Shown here: positions 45,973 to 56,938 of the stretch, piece by piece
Numbering within the stretch: the first letter of the stretch is position 1
How the letters are laid out: the number at the start of each line of letters is the position of its first letter
Assembly (NCBI GenBank): GCA_035079385.1
Contig: JAVHKY010000013.1
Span: 18,102,001-18,166,000, forward strand
DNA: 64,000 nt
Reading direction: 5' to 3'
Origin: Aspidiotus rigidus
Lineage: Eukaryota; Arthropoda; Insecta; Hemiptera; Diaspididae
Program-made: the position numbers and the translations under genes
Notes under the pieces: generated by a model
The model's database searches: none
Told to the model about the DNA's origin: nothing
Seen by the model: only the letters and a program-made list of their open reading frames with translations

Positions 45973-46496
45973 GAAATTTCGACTCTCGAGTTATATATGA
46001 TAGAAGGGGGACTTGAAAAAATTTCGACTCTCGAGCTATATATTATTGGGGGGGACGGACGTAGAAGAATTTCAACTCTCGCGATGTATATTATAAAGAA
46101 GGGACTTAAAAAAATTTCAACTCTCGAGCCATATATGATAGATATGATAGAAGGGGGACGTAAACAATTTCGACCCTTGAGCCTTAAATGATGAGAATTT
46201 TTCAAAGTCCCCCTCCTATCATATATAGCTCGAGATTCGAGAAAAATTTAGACTCTCAAACTATATTATACTAGGCTTATAGTAGGTCTAGGCTTCCTTG
46301 AATTCTCAATACCAAATCTCAGATGACTCATAAAACAGGTTCCTTGCGTTCCTCGTTTAACTTAAGGAAGTCGTCGTTTTTTTCAAGTCCCCCTCCTATC
46401 ATATATGGCTCGAGAGTCGAAATTTTTCCAAGTTTTTTGCTGGACGGCGCACGGAATATCTCTCAAAAAGCCCCCCATAAAACAGGTTCCCTGTTA
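45973..46496. repeat. Fragments of two further minisatellite elements (E6 reverse, E7 forward)
   Basis: From 45973 reverse-oriented units continue (TTCGACTCTCGAG, with one degenerate G-run unit near 46050). A reverse left-end module with end GGAAGTCGTCGTT finishes near 46378. Forward units and the right end (GGACGGCGCACGG, ATAAAACAGGTTCCCTGTT) then run to 46496. Orientation switches near 46195, so the original borders are uncertain. Confidence 0.6.
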
Positions 46497-49200
46497 ATAT
46501 TTTTCCCCAATTTGGGAGGGGGCCTCCGGGCCCTTCAGACGGTCGGAAGAATTTTTTTAGTATTTTTCCCAAGTTTTACGGAAAATTCCATAAAGATTTT
46601 CGTGAAAATATGTTGGAATATGTCACTTCAATTTTACCCCTATTTTAGGGGTCATTAGCCCCTCGGCGCCCCTATAGAATCGGAAGAATTTTTTGATAAT
46701 TTTTTTCGAATTTGGCGGTCCAAATTACATGTCAACCCACATGAATTGCGAACCAAAAGGAATATTTCGGTCATTTATATGTAAGAATTCCTTCCAGTTA
46801 GGCAACCTGCCATTATTGGGCACGTATGGGGTTTGCACCGTGGCGCCATTACTCAAATTTTTCATTCAAGTATCCTAAATGTTCGTTCCAAATTTCATGA
46901 TTTTAATATGAGATGCAAGGTTGATCTCATAATTTGCACTAAGCCGCCGAACGAAGAGAAATGGAGAAATGTTTCCTAAACTCAGCAAAAAAATTTCTTT
47001 TACCCCCCTATTTTCTATTATTCCAATTGACTTTTCCTTACACTTGGTGATTATCGGGCAGTTCAATTCTTTTTGTCAAGAATCACCTCTACTGCATTAT
47101 TCTTCGCAAACTTCTCACTTCTAGACGAAAATTGAGTATTCTCGAAAATTAGAAAGATATATACGTAAAATAAGAATTAACAAAAGTTGAAACAATGCTT
47201 GTTAACATTGACCTCCAGATCTCGGTTATGACTTCTTCCTCGCTCGTTATAAGTGATTTATTATACCCTTCTCTCACTTCACACGAGAGACGTCCCTCAG
47301 CTTGCTCTCGTTTAGTTCGCTCTTAATGCCTCTAGGAAGCGTACAAAAATATTTTTTTAAAATTTGTCTAGCTGTGAAATCATTGCCAAATGCGTTAGGC
47401 GCCATATCTTTTATTTCGTGCGCGATCAAAAATGCAGGTGCATAATATTTCGAAGAATTAATTGGAAGTGTATGCAGGAATAGACCGGTCCCAATTGAGA
47501 AACGCTTGCTTATCGCATTAACTCAAAAGTAGGTGTTGTACGTCTCGAGTAAATACTTCCTTAATAATTTATATAGGCCTACGAATAAAACTTTTATAAA
47601 TAATAGCATTTCGTGGACGTCTAGAAAATAGAGTTATTTAGCGTATGCGCGCGTTACGTAAGATGTGCTCAAAATTAAGAAACAAAACGTAGTATAAAGA
47701 TTAGATTTCGACTCTGCGCTCGACCCCCTCCGCTGTACACGTAAAACCAATTTAAGAATGGGCCACACTGATTTTAATGCATCTGCCTCGTTATCTATGT
47801 AGGCAATATTGATTTATTGCTTCGTTTTACGCGAGCGATGAATGTTTAATTGTTGACTCATCGTAGGCTTATCTGTTTATCTTTATAGAAAAGGGAAAGG
47901 TCGCTCGAGCCGCGAAAATGAATCCAGATTCGAAATTGACGAACGGTATAAGTTTCTCTCTCAGTCGTCGTGCAGTGGTACCTGAATTTTTGACGAAATT
48001 TTCTATAACTCGACGCGCGCGTTGATATTGATAATACATTTTACGAGCGCTTTACATTCCAAAAATTATTTGCATACGCACTGTGTGTACCTAGCCAGTC
48101 CATTAATTAAGCCTATGGAGTGTATCTTCTCTCATTCATTCGATACAATTATTCAAGCGAAGCCTACCTCTGCGCTTACGGATTTAGGACGCATTAATAT
48201 CTCGAGATCCTACGATGTTGTTTAGAAAATTTTATAGTAATTCGAAACTAAATATTGGATTTTAAATTCAAATAATGTGTCAAATGTTGCCGATGATAAA
48301 ATAGGTTATTAAGTTCTTACGAAGGCTTTTAACCTTCTTATATTTTTCTTTTCATTTTTGCATTCTCAAGCCCAACAGGTTACTCGTAGGATAGATGTGT
48401 CAGCTCGAGAATTCCTGCAGAATTCTTCTCGTATTAGTGCTGTCTGTACCCTACGTATTCTTGAATCTAGTGGAATGTGTCTAGGATAAAACCGAAAAAG
48501 GTCGATAAGCAACTCACTCGAATCGTATTGGAGAGAAGACATACTTCGAATTAGTCGAGTTTACCTTATAGCTAAAAATTTCTAGTGGAAGGGGCATCTA
48601 CCTTTTTTTTTCTACAATTTTCGCGGAAAACAATATGGAATCGTTTGTACATCGGTTATTCAAGCTACAGCCTGATATCTAGCTGGCTTTGAGTTTAGCT
48701 GTTAGAAAAGAGTCGTGCCTAATTGTGCTGCTACAGTAACTTGTGTTCCTCCAACTGTTTCTGAGATAGAACCAGAAATGTACGGAGGGTGAGATACGCT
48801 ATTCGCCTCTACTTCCCAGTCAAATTCAGAACTGAAACCCAGGTGATGGATAATACTACAATTGTGCTACCCTTCTGCTCAACCTCAGAACCTCTCGGAA
48901 GAAAAGGGATATCCCTGTCTTATCCCTTCAATCCACAGAAATTCTGAGAATCAATTTTATGGAAGCTACTTCATGTTCTCCATTTTCTTGTCTGTCTTTT
49001 CAAAAAGTTTGGGAAGAGAGGTTCGTCCTCGTGGAATGATTCAGAGCTCGAAATTTCTCCTCGGCCACTTAGTACACAAGTTGAAATTATTTCAAGTCCG
49101 AAGATCATCTGGAGGTCAAAAAATACTGGACGGTGGATTTTCTGCTCGCGGTCGGTGTCATTTTCTATCGCAGCTCCTTCTCATTTTCATATTTTGATTC
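46497..49200. other. Mostly unique DNA, no gene identified
   Basis: 46500-47070 carries phrases also found elsewhere (GAAGAATTTTTTGATAATTT resembles FB internal units). From 47070 on the sequence looks unique and AT-rich. The open frame at 48862-49197 (111 codons) has no motif and is not called. Confidence 0.35.
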
Positions 49201-49500
49201 AGGGATTTAAATTCCTTCCCTCCTCCTTTCGAGGGAATTTCTAGTGTCGGCTTCATGAATGTTTGGAGGAGCCGAACCTTTCCCCCGTTCTTTCAACCGG
49301 GAACCTGTTCTCTAGGTTTTTTTTTTCAAAAAATTTGCGGGTGCCTTGCGATGTCCGATGAAAACTGATCTGCACTAATAAAGGATACGAACTTGGAAAA
49401 ATTTCGTGTCTTAAGCCACAATATATGATTGGAGGAGGACTTGGGAAAATTTCGTCTTTCGAGTCACAACATACGATAAGAGGCTGTGAGTCTAAATTTC
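49201..49500. repeat. Degenerate minisatellite-element remnant
   Basis: ACCGGGAACCTGTTCTC near 49300 and two diverged units (CTTGGAAAAATTTCGTGTC, ATATATGATTGGAGGAGG) show an old copy. Confidence 0.55.
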
Positions 49501-50059
49501 CCCTCCTTCCTGCGGAAATTAAAAAAGGGCGGTATAGCCGGGTTTGGGGGTGAATCGGCCCCGGAGCCTTTTCACGGGACTCCTCGAACTGATCTGGAAA
49601 TTTGCGAGCTCCCTATGGACAATCGGAAAAAATGGTAAAAAAATTACAGGAGGTCTCTAAAAGGGGGTAAGAGAACTCAAACCCCCAAAACTCAAAGTAA
49701 AAAATGTGCGTTTTTGAGAAAATTCAAACGGATTCTTGTGTGAAATTTACCGCCGAATTCAGAAAGAATCTTGAAAAAAATCTCATGGCTCTTCGAAGGG
49801 GCCGGGAGGAACATCTTTGGGAAAAGTTGTAAAATTGTAGAATTACATTTCTTTAACTCATGTAAACTGCGTTTTTTGTTGGTTCGAAAGTGTTTTATTG
49901 CGGACTTATCAGTTTTTTCTGATAGTTTCTACTTTTTAGTCGGTCATTTCAATCTTCCGTCCTCTTCAAATTTGGCGCCTATTTCATATCAATTATTTAT
50001 TTTTTATCAATTCTATTCATGGCGGCGATGGGATTTGTACCATGGACCTTCGAGTTTTC

Positions 50060-50382
50060 TGAGTGACGCTACCCCAAGATGCTCTTCAACAGCACTGTTT
50101 TCTCGCGGTATATCAGGGTATCCACGTGTGGGGACAGTGTCTGAAGAAGAATCAAAAATTGCCAGATCCGCAAGAATGGGGCTGGAAGCGAGCGGCTATT
50201 GGAATACACTGGGAACCTTTATGGACCTGTCAGCCAAGGTGTCTACATGGCATTGGACAATCTCGTGAAATGCGTGGCTGCCAGAAAGGCTGCGCTACGA
50301 GACACTGAACTGTAAATGCCAGAAGGCTGGAATGCCATGCACTGATATGTGTGCATGTGGTAATGAGTGCTCGTTTGAATAA
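50060..50382 (+). pseudogene. Broken tesmin/TSO1-like CXC-domain gene fragment
   Basis: The frame from 50063 reads TLPQDALQQHCFLAVYQGIH, VWGQCL, LPDPQEWGWKR, EPLWTCQP and RGCQKGCATRH. After a frameshift near 50300 it reads NCKCQKAGMPCTDMCACGNE then CSFE-stop. The pattern 'LPPT.DALxQH..RA.YQ...W...P.P..WGW......W......CxCKKGC..RCKC.KAGxxCT..C.C' is familiar from multi-copy arthropod genes that occur with DNA transposons. The cysteine array is largely conserved despite the shift. The N-terminal part is not visible. It lies between inverted repeats. Confidence 0.7.
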
Positions 50383-50732
50383 ATTATTTGTACATGGGCA
50401 TTACAATTGTCATCAGGTTTGAAATATATACTATGTTGGTGAATTTGTTGTAGTATTTTATATTTTAGTAACACCTCAGTAGTTTTTGTAATATTTCAAG
50501 GTATATCTATTTCTCATTCTATGCAACAGAAATTCTATATAATATTTCATGAAAGTTTAAGTATGGAAATGTAGTTCTACAACTTCTGTTCCAAGACGTT
50601 TATTTTCCTTTCGGGCCACTCGAAGAGCCATGAGATCTTTTCAGGATTCTTTCTGAATTCTGCGGTAAATTTCACACAAGAATCTGTTTGAATTTTCTCA
50701 AAAACGCGTATTTTTTACGTCTAGTTTTGGGT

Positions 50733-51612
50733 AATTAAATTTCAAATTTAATCTAAAAATCATTTTTAAATGATATGAAAATTTTTTTTTTATATTATTA
50801 TTTTTATAATTTGAAATTTATAATTCTAATTAAAAAATTTTTTAATAATTTTATATCGATAATAGAATTAAAAAATATAAAAATAAAATATATAATAGTT
50901 ATTATTGACCCCGTTGTTGATAGATAAATTTTATTAAAAATTTCTATTAAAAAAAAAAATGTTTGTTTTCATATAACTTTTATTATTAAATCATATTTAA
51001 ATTTTGTTTTTAAAAAATAAAAATATTAAATAAATAATTATTTGAATAATAATTAGTTTTTTATTAAATTTAATATTTTTAATTATTTGAGTAAATTTTA
51101 TAGTTAATAGATCAATTAAAATTAATTTTAATGTTTAAATTTGATTTTATTTGAATTATTATTTTGTTATAATCATTTTAAGAAATAAAATAAAATAATT
51201 ATTAATTGTAAATTTATATTAATAAATTTTATTAATTTTTAAATAATAAAAAATATAAATAAAAAAATTAATTTTTCACTCCCCAATAAAATTTAATAAA
51301 ATTGTACTGATTAATAAACAAAATTTTTGAATAATTATTATTCTTAAAGAAATAATTATTAAATCAGAAAAATTTATAATAATAATAAATAAAATAATTG
51401 GGAAGTTCATTTTTATAATTGTTTTTTATTTCACTATCAGAAAATAAAAATTAAAATAAATACCTTTATTAACCAAATGTTTCTAAAAAGGAAAATTATC
51501 AAGTTTAATTAAATAATAATTATAATATTATCAAGTATAGAATAATTTAAATAAATTTTATTATTTTAGGTGAAATTTTTTAATAATTTATAAAAAATTT
51601 TAATAAAAATAA
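50733..51612. other. Extremely AT-rich block (about 880 bp), candidate mitochondrial insertion
   Basis: By eye around 90 percent A+T, in flanks near 60-65 percent. It is bounded on both sides by TTTTGGG, so it looks inserted. It is not a simple repeat. Using the invertebrate mitochondrial code some 30-45-codon stretches are open (for example MMISFLLNLMFLIIWVNFMV near 51050 and a stretch near 51300-51440), with hydrophobic character like small mitochondrial membrane subunits. No gene could be named, so the mitochondrial origin is a hypothesis. Confidence 0.4.
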
Positions 51613-51778
51613 TTTTGGGGTTCAAGTAGACCTCTTGGGTTTTTTTTTCTATTTTTTCCAAATTCTACGGTAAATTATACGTAAGAATTTGTTCAACTTG
51701 AGAAAAAAAAGTGCAAAAATTTTTTCATTACTTTCCAGGGTTTGTGCCCCTCTTAACCCTCTCCGACGGCCCCAGGAA

Positions 51779-51855
51779 TTTTTTCACCATTTTTCCCGGA
51801 TTTCGCGCTAAATTCTACTTCGGAACTCATTAAGATTTTTCCAAAAAACACAAAA
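51779..51855. repeat. Dispersed repeat, second copy of 41731-41815
   Basis: Both read TTTTTTCACCATTTTTCCCG, then GCGCTAAATTCTACTTCGGA, then TTTTTCMAAAAAACAC with only a handful of differences. Same orientation. Confidence 0.75.
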
Positions 51856-51889
51856 TATTTTTTCCTTAATTTGGAGGGCAGGAGGCCCC

Positions 51890-52215
51890 TGTTTCGTTCA
51901 GGGTCCAACACTCGCAACCATACATCAGCATAAGGAAAATATAGCGTCGTACTATTCTCATCCTTAGTTCCGAGTTCAGTCCCAGACTCGCAAGAAGGTT
52001 CTTAATATTTAAGAAGGCGTACTCGCCTGCTCCATTCTGCATTTGACTTCGGGATTATTGTCGTAATTTTCTCTCAGTATCGTTCCGAGGTATTTAGAGA
52101 AAAATACCTACCTGCTCTATAACTACGTTATCGATTGGCATTTCTGATTTGACCGCTTTTTTGAGAACACCATCATTCTTGTTTTTGAGGTTTTAGTTCT
52201 AAACCCAGCGATTCG
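51890..52215 (-). pseudogene. LINE reverse-transcriptase fragment
   Basis: The minus strand gives KNDGVLKKAVKSEMPIDNVV, then IEQV, then (shifted) KYLGTIL, ENYDNNPEVKCRMEQA and a final part resembling LR...YIFPMLMYGCE. This is the 'V..F.YLGT.....G....EI..RI..A' region downstream of the RT catalytic site in arthropod LINEs. At least two frameshifts and several stops. It is a different copy from the 10-kb fragment. Confidence 0.6.
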
Positions 52216-52732
52216 CTGCGTTCAATATTTGAGGAGTTATCTGTCAAATGGGCACCCGTGAGCAGTAGTTGATTTTCAAAATACGTCTTTGAAGTTTCAT
52301 GTTAAGAGTAGGTGGTCTAGATTTTCTTGTAAGACTGTTAAGGTATATGAGATATGTTGGGTGGTGGTAGGTAGCTGACAAGGTCATCTGATGAGTCTTA
52401 TTTTTTCCGCTCAATTTCGATATACTCAAAGGCTTCTTACAGCTATAGTTACCTTCCGAGTCCCTAAATCAAGTCATAGCTCCCACTTGTTTTTCTTCGG
52501 ATCCAGAATTTGCCAGTTGACGGAGGAAATTTTTTCCTGAAAACTCCTGTTTGAAAAAAAGGATAATTAATAAAACTGCGCTTTGTGACCTTCCTCAATG
52601 AGTCTTTCGAGAGGTATAAACACCATCTCACACACCAAGAACTCCCGTATCGCGCAAATCCTCTTATTTTGCACGTTCAAGTCTTACCTATCTTCTTTTT
52701 GTCTGCATTTCAGGTTTCGTTCCTGTCTGAAA

Positions 52733-52906
52733 ATGGCCGACACCGACGCGGCCAATTTTGTGGGCAAGTTATTCTTCAACATGGTCCAGTCGAAATGTTT
52801 CATCCTGAAGCCGGAAACTACGTGCGCGGAGAAAACGTGGTGGGGAAAGTGTACGAAATTCGAGTATACGAAGGTCGCCGTGATGAAGGATAATCAACCC
52901 TATTGA
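52733..52906 (+). CDS. Small protein or terminal exon, 57 aa, unknown
   Basis: The frame begins MADTDAANFVGKLFFNMVQS, contains KCFILKPETTCAEKTWWGKC and ends VMKDNQPY. The stretch is much more GC-rich (GACACCGACGCGGCC) than its surroundings, as expected of a coding exon. It is preceded by TTTTTGTCTGCATTTCAG (acceptor ending at 52713), and the ATG lies 20 bp into that exon with CTGAAAATGG context. Upstream exons are probably non-coding. A possible donor is AGAG-GTATAA near 52615. An AATAAA is at 53871-53876. I do not recognise the family. Three cysteines and a WW pair are notable. Confidence 0.55.
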   Translation: MADTDAANFVGKLFFNMVQSKCFILKPETTCAEKTWWGKCTKFEYTKVAVMKDNQPY

Positions 52907-53870
52907 TGAAATTTTGTCACATCGTGTTTCACAGTAATGTGATTGTACAGTAAAATTCTTAGGCTGTGTAGATGTCGCGGTTAATTTTCATTCGCAGTCC
53001 ACACGCGCTAATCGTGCTTGCTATAAAAGATTTACATAGTCGAGACGATTGCAAAATATAATCGATTTACGATTTTGAACTGCTGCCAAATACACATTGT
53101 GAATACAGCGGTCAGGTTGATAAAAAGTGCTACACTTTCCACTCGATAGCGTTGTTATTTCTTTTTTAAATCATATACGAGCCGAGCGAAGGTGACTGCG
53201 AACCATTAGCGCGAATGTGTCGGTAAAAAGATGCAAGGATCGTGTTTTCAAGTTACCTCGGGCCGAGGGATGTTCCCGACGAGAACGCGCGAATTCTGAT
53301 GAACACATTTTGGAACTCTCGAGTGAGTTCCTGCACTTTCATGGAAGCTGTGTCCATAATCGCGCTCGTGATGCGAGCATAATTTTTCCTTACGTCCGTA
53401 GTGTAGATGATATGTCGTACATACAGGTGTGACTAACGGTCTCCTGTGCGCTGATAGGTTGTTAGTTTTGGCTAACAATGATAAGAGATGCGTCCAAGTG
53501 GACGAAGTTCTCACTATAGTTTCAAGCGCTTTAATACGCTTTCAGTCAATTTTCCTCTATTCTCAGACGATGCATTTATAAATAAATAAAAGAAGAAGGA
53601 AGAAAAAAAAAACTCTCCGAAATGATTATTTTTATTTCGTTTTTATTTATCGGGGTGTATTCTTCCATAACGTTGTGACGCATTTGCTATAAGAACGTTT
53701 ACCTTTCCCTTATTTTTTATTTTTGATTATAGGAATGTAGAATTTAGAGTACAATATTTTGTAGGTTTCTTTATTTTAGTGTAAGTACGTGGGTTCTTTT
53801 GTTGTTGAACAGCGTATGCGTGTAGAAAGAAGAATTATTGTAAAGTGTATCGAATTTTTGTTACCTTCTC

Positions 53871-53876
53871 AATAAA
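53871..53876 (+). terminator. Candidate poly(A) signal for the 52.7-kb gene
   Basis: AATAAA after about 965 bp of non-repetitive sequence following the stop, which could be a long 3' UTR. Confidence 0.3.
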
Positions 53877-54381
53877 ATTAAATACTTGTTACAAATTATG
53901 ATTTTGCAAGCACGAGAAGGTTGAAATGACCAATTAAATTACGTCTGAGAAAGCATCATTTTTTAGAGAATACATTTTCAATTTTACAAAGCTCTGAATC
54001 GGAAGAACAGATGGCTCCCTAAACGGAGTTAGGGGCACAAGGGACCGTGTTCCATGGGTAGACTTCTTGATTTCAATAATAATTTATTGCTATTCGCAGG
54101 CTGTTGGGACCGCCTCCCCTCCACTAATTACCTACAGTAGGAGGTAAATTGTGCTGAGCGTTTGGCGACACGACGTGTATTTCATACGCTTACTACATTT
54201 CAGTGGATAAGTAGGCGGTGGTGGATTGACACGCTCCGCGCTCTTTCGCCTCCCTCCTCTACCAGTGTTTCTTAGTCAGAGAAAAGAAACTGACTCTGAA
54301 AAATTAGCGGTTCTTTTCAGTTCCGGTTACCACAGCAAATGAAAGGACTCGCTCAATCGTCTCCACCTACCTACTGTAGTA

Positions 54382-54520
54382 TTTCTTAGTCTGATTTACT
54401 ATTAGTATGCAGCTCTAAGCGAGCCAGCTAAGAAGCTTGCTGCTGACCAAACGTGTTTCCGGTGAGCTTCTTCGCCGGCTAGCTTAAGGCAGCATACTAC
54501 TCGAAAACCAGGCTAAGAAA
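54382..54520. repeat. Hairpin element, about 140 bp
   Basis: TTTCTTAGTCTGATTTACTA, then GTATGCAGC...GCCAGCTAAGAAGCTT, pairs with the sequence ending GGCTAAGAAA. Arms are about 60 bp. A one-armed relative lies at 55004-55078 (TTTCTTAGCCTAATTTACAA) in the same orientation. Confidence 0.7.
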
Positions 54521-54639
54521 CATGCACTGGGGAAGGAGGAGACCAATGAGCGAAGTTGGTGAGGCCCTGGGAAGAGCTCCTTCCTGGTTCTGATTTGCGA
54601 TCCTTGGAAAAAATTGATGAATGAGGTTCTTTTCGTTTC

Positions 54640-56360
54640 GAACTCTTCAGTAACTCAAGGGAAACGGTTCTTCAGAACTGATTCCAGTTCCGGTTCTCAA
54701 CCATGCCTTGTCTGGCATTTGATAAGCTGTACGTGCGTTGGGAAACTCAGCAGACTAGCTCGCTCACTACAGGCGTAAGAACCAAAACCAAAACCGGTTA
54801 TAGAACCGATATTCTTGGTTTCAAGAAGCAAAACCGAAAAGAATCACTTCCTTCAAATTTGTGCGGAGATGTGGAACCAAATAGAACCGGTTTGACATTC
54901 ATTTGATCTAGGAGTAGGAACCGAAAACGGCTGTTGAAAAAATAATAGGAGTTCTCAGCCCTGGCTCACTGACCTCGCACATTTGTCTCCTTTTTTCATC
55001 GTGTTTCTTAGCCTAATTTACAATTAGTATGCTGCATTAGGCTGGCCAGCTGAGAAGCTCCTCACTGCTGGCCCAAACATATTTCCAACTTTATCACGTA
55101 TTCCAAAAATCATTAACAGGAATTGATCATGATGAATTCACCAAGGCTGAGAATCGGAACCAGATACCACTATGGGAACCGGTTCTCCTCCTGTACTTTC
55201 AGGATTCTGGAACCAGAACTCAAGGGAACCAGATTCCGCAATCGGGTTCTGGAACCGGAACTATAAAGAACCGGTTTTTGAATTTGGGTTTTAGAACCGG
55301 TTCCTGCAATAAGGGTGGTACAAGCGATTTGACTTTAGGGTTTAAACTTAAAGTAGATTTTTTTTTTTTTGCTCAAGCTTAAAGCCGAAAGTAAAAAACA
55401 TTTTTTGTTGAAAAAAACATGTTCTCGTTTTAAAAAAATATATTCATGGAAAAAAAACATGTTTTAGTTGAAAAAAATGTTTTTTTTCAATAAAAAAAAC
55501 AAAAATCTTTTGGAAAGAAATGTTTTTGTTGAAAAAAAAACATGTTTGTTGGGAAAAACATGTTTCCGTTAGAAAAGTCGTGATTTTCAGAAAAAATATG
55601 TTTTTGCCTTTTCTAAGTTGTGAGGTTTGTTTTGCTTTGTAAGTCGCTTAATTAAGCGAATGAAAAATTGTCTCGCTTTAGCTTATTTACACTTTAAAAC
55701 TTGAGCTTACCATCCTGTCCCGCAATTGGGCGTACTGGAAGTTCTAGAACTGAAATTAAAAGGAACTAGATCCTGTAATTGGGTACTAAAATCGAGAACG
55801 GATCTCAAAATCAAGTTCCAGAACAAGAAGCTAAAGAAATCGAATCTCGGATTTGAATTCGAGAAGCGGACCTCCTCCCTTTGACCCCCCCCCCTGTCGT
55901 GACCATCCGTAGTATATACTGGACCCCCCTATAATTATCACGTAGTCACGTCTACAAGATTTTGAAGGCTATATTCGGGAAAAAGTGCGTTTTCTGTACA
56001 AGATTAAAAAAAAATTTGATAGTTTTACAACTCTAAAAATGGTAAATTTTCCATTAAATTAGACCACGTGACCAAACCCTAACCCCCCCCCCCCCACAGT
56101 GACTTGTCGTGGTATTTTGACAACCTCCCCCCACCCCTAAAATGGTCACGTAGTTTGGGTACGTTCCCTTAACAACGCCTTAAACAGTTAAACCCAGAGA
56201 CCAAGGCTGAGAACAGGAATCAAATACCGCCACAGATACCGGTTTTCCTCCCAAATTTTCAGGACTTCGGAACCGAAACGCACAGGAACTGGATTCCACA
56301 GTCGCAAAGGAACCATATCAAGAATTTGAGTTCTAGAACCAGGACCAAAAAGGAACGGGA
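54640..56360. repeat. GAACCGG-rich degenerate repeat tract
   Basis: Eight or so CCGGTT/AACCGG words lie here (for example near 54690, 54792, 54883, 55175, 55269, 55296, 56238). A longer unit occurs twice in direct orientation: ACCAAGGCTGAGAATCGGAA near 55140 and ACCAAGGCTGAGAACAGGAA near 56200, each followed by related sequence for about 130 bp. An A/T-rich GAAAAAAACATG-type stretch sits between (55350-55620). No coding region is evident. Confidence 0.6.
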
Positions 56361-56775
56361 TCCATGTCTCAGTTTTGACATTATCTTCAATGTCAATTGA
56401 AAATTATGTACCTCAATTATGACTTGAGAGACAATCTCCTGATTGGATTTAACGAAGCAATCAGGAGAACAGGGTTTCAGGTTCAGATAAGAGATGACAA
56501 GTTGCAAATTCAAACTCCAGTGAATGGACATTAGATACTTTCTCGTATGTCCTCATATTTTTCTTTCTCAAAGGGACGATATTTTCCTTAGTCTTCTATT
56601 GTTCAAGTGTTTGATGACGTCATCAAAGTCCGAAGTACGCGGGTAATTCTCCATACATGATGACGTCACAAAAGTCGGGCGCAGGGTATTTTCTGAAGAT
56701 TCTGCCGTACTACGTCGGAGTCCTCCGCACGCTATACATGACGTTTCCGCGCTCGTTTAACATAGCAGCAGGGGT

Positions 56776-56938
56776 TATACTCTGTTCAAGTTAAGAAAGG
56801 GTAAGTTCGTACTGTTTCGTACTAATGGTACAAACCAATGCAGAATGTTTGTACCATTTCATACAAACTGCTTAAGTAACATAACTTTCCACGTTCTTTT
56901 GGCCCTTTCTTAACTTGAACAGAGTATAGCAGTATACG
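56776..56938. mobile_element. Palindromic TA-flanked MITE, about 160 bp
   Basis: TATACTCTGTTCAAGTTAAG at the left pairs exactly with CTTAACTTGAACAGAGTATA at the right. TA on each side fits the duplication made by mariner/Tc1-type elements. A second, smaller hairpin (TGGTACAAAC / GTTTGTACCA) lies inside. Confidence 0.8.

Larger units (their letters stand above)
49680..51640. mobile_element. Inverted-repeat unit carrying a CXC-gene fragment, split by AT-rich DNA
   Basis: The arm at 49680-49803 (GTGCGTTTTTGAGAAAATTC... CATGGCTCTTCGAAGG) is matched in reverse at 50613-50732. The right arm stops at TTTTGGG, and its continuation (TTCAAGTAGACCTCTTGGG, reverse of GAGGTCTCTAAAAG... outside the left arm) appears only after the AT-rich block ending near 51612. 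Between the arms lies a broken CXC-domain gene. This suggests a DNA transposon remnant. Confidence 0.6.

Noticed and set aside
49771..50268. 165-codon plus-strand frame
   Set aside because: The recognisable CXC-gene residues are in a different frame (50063 onward). This one is a shadow.
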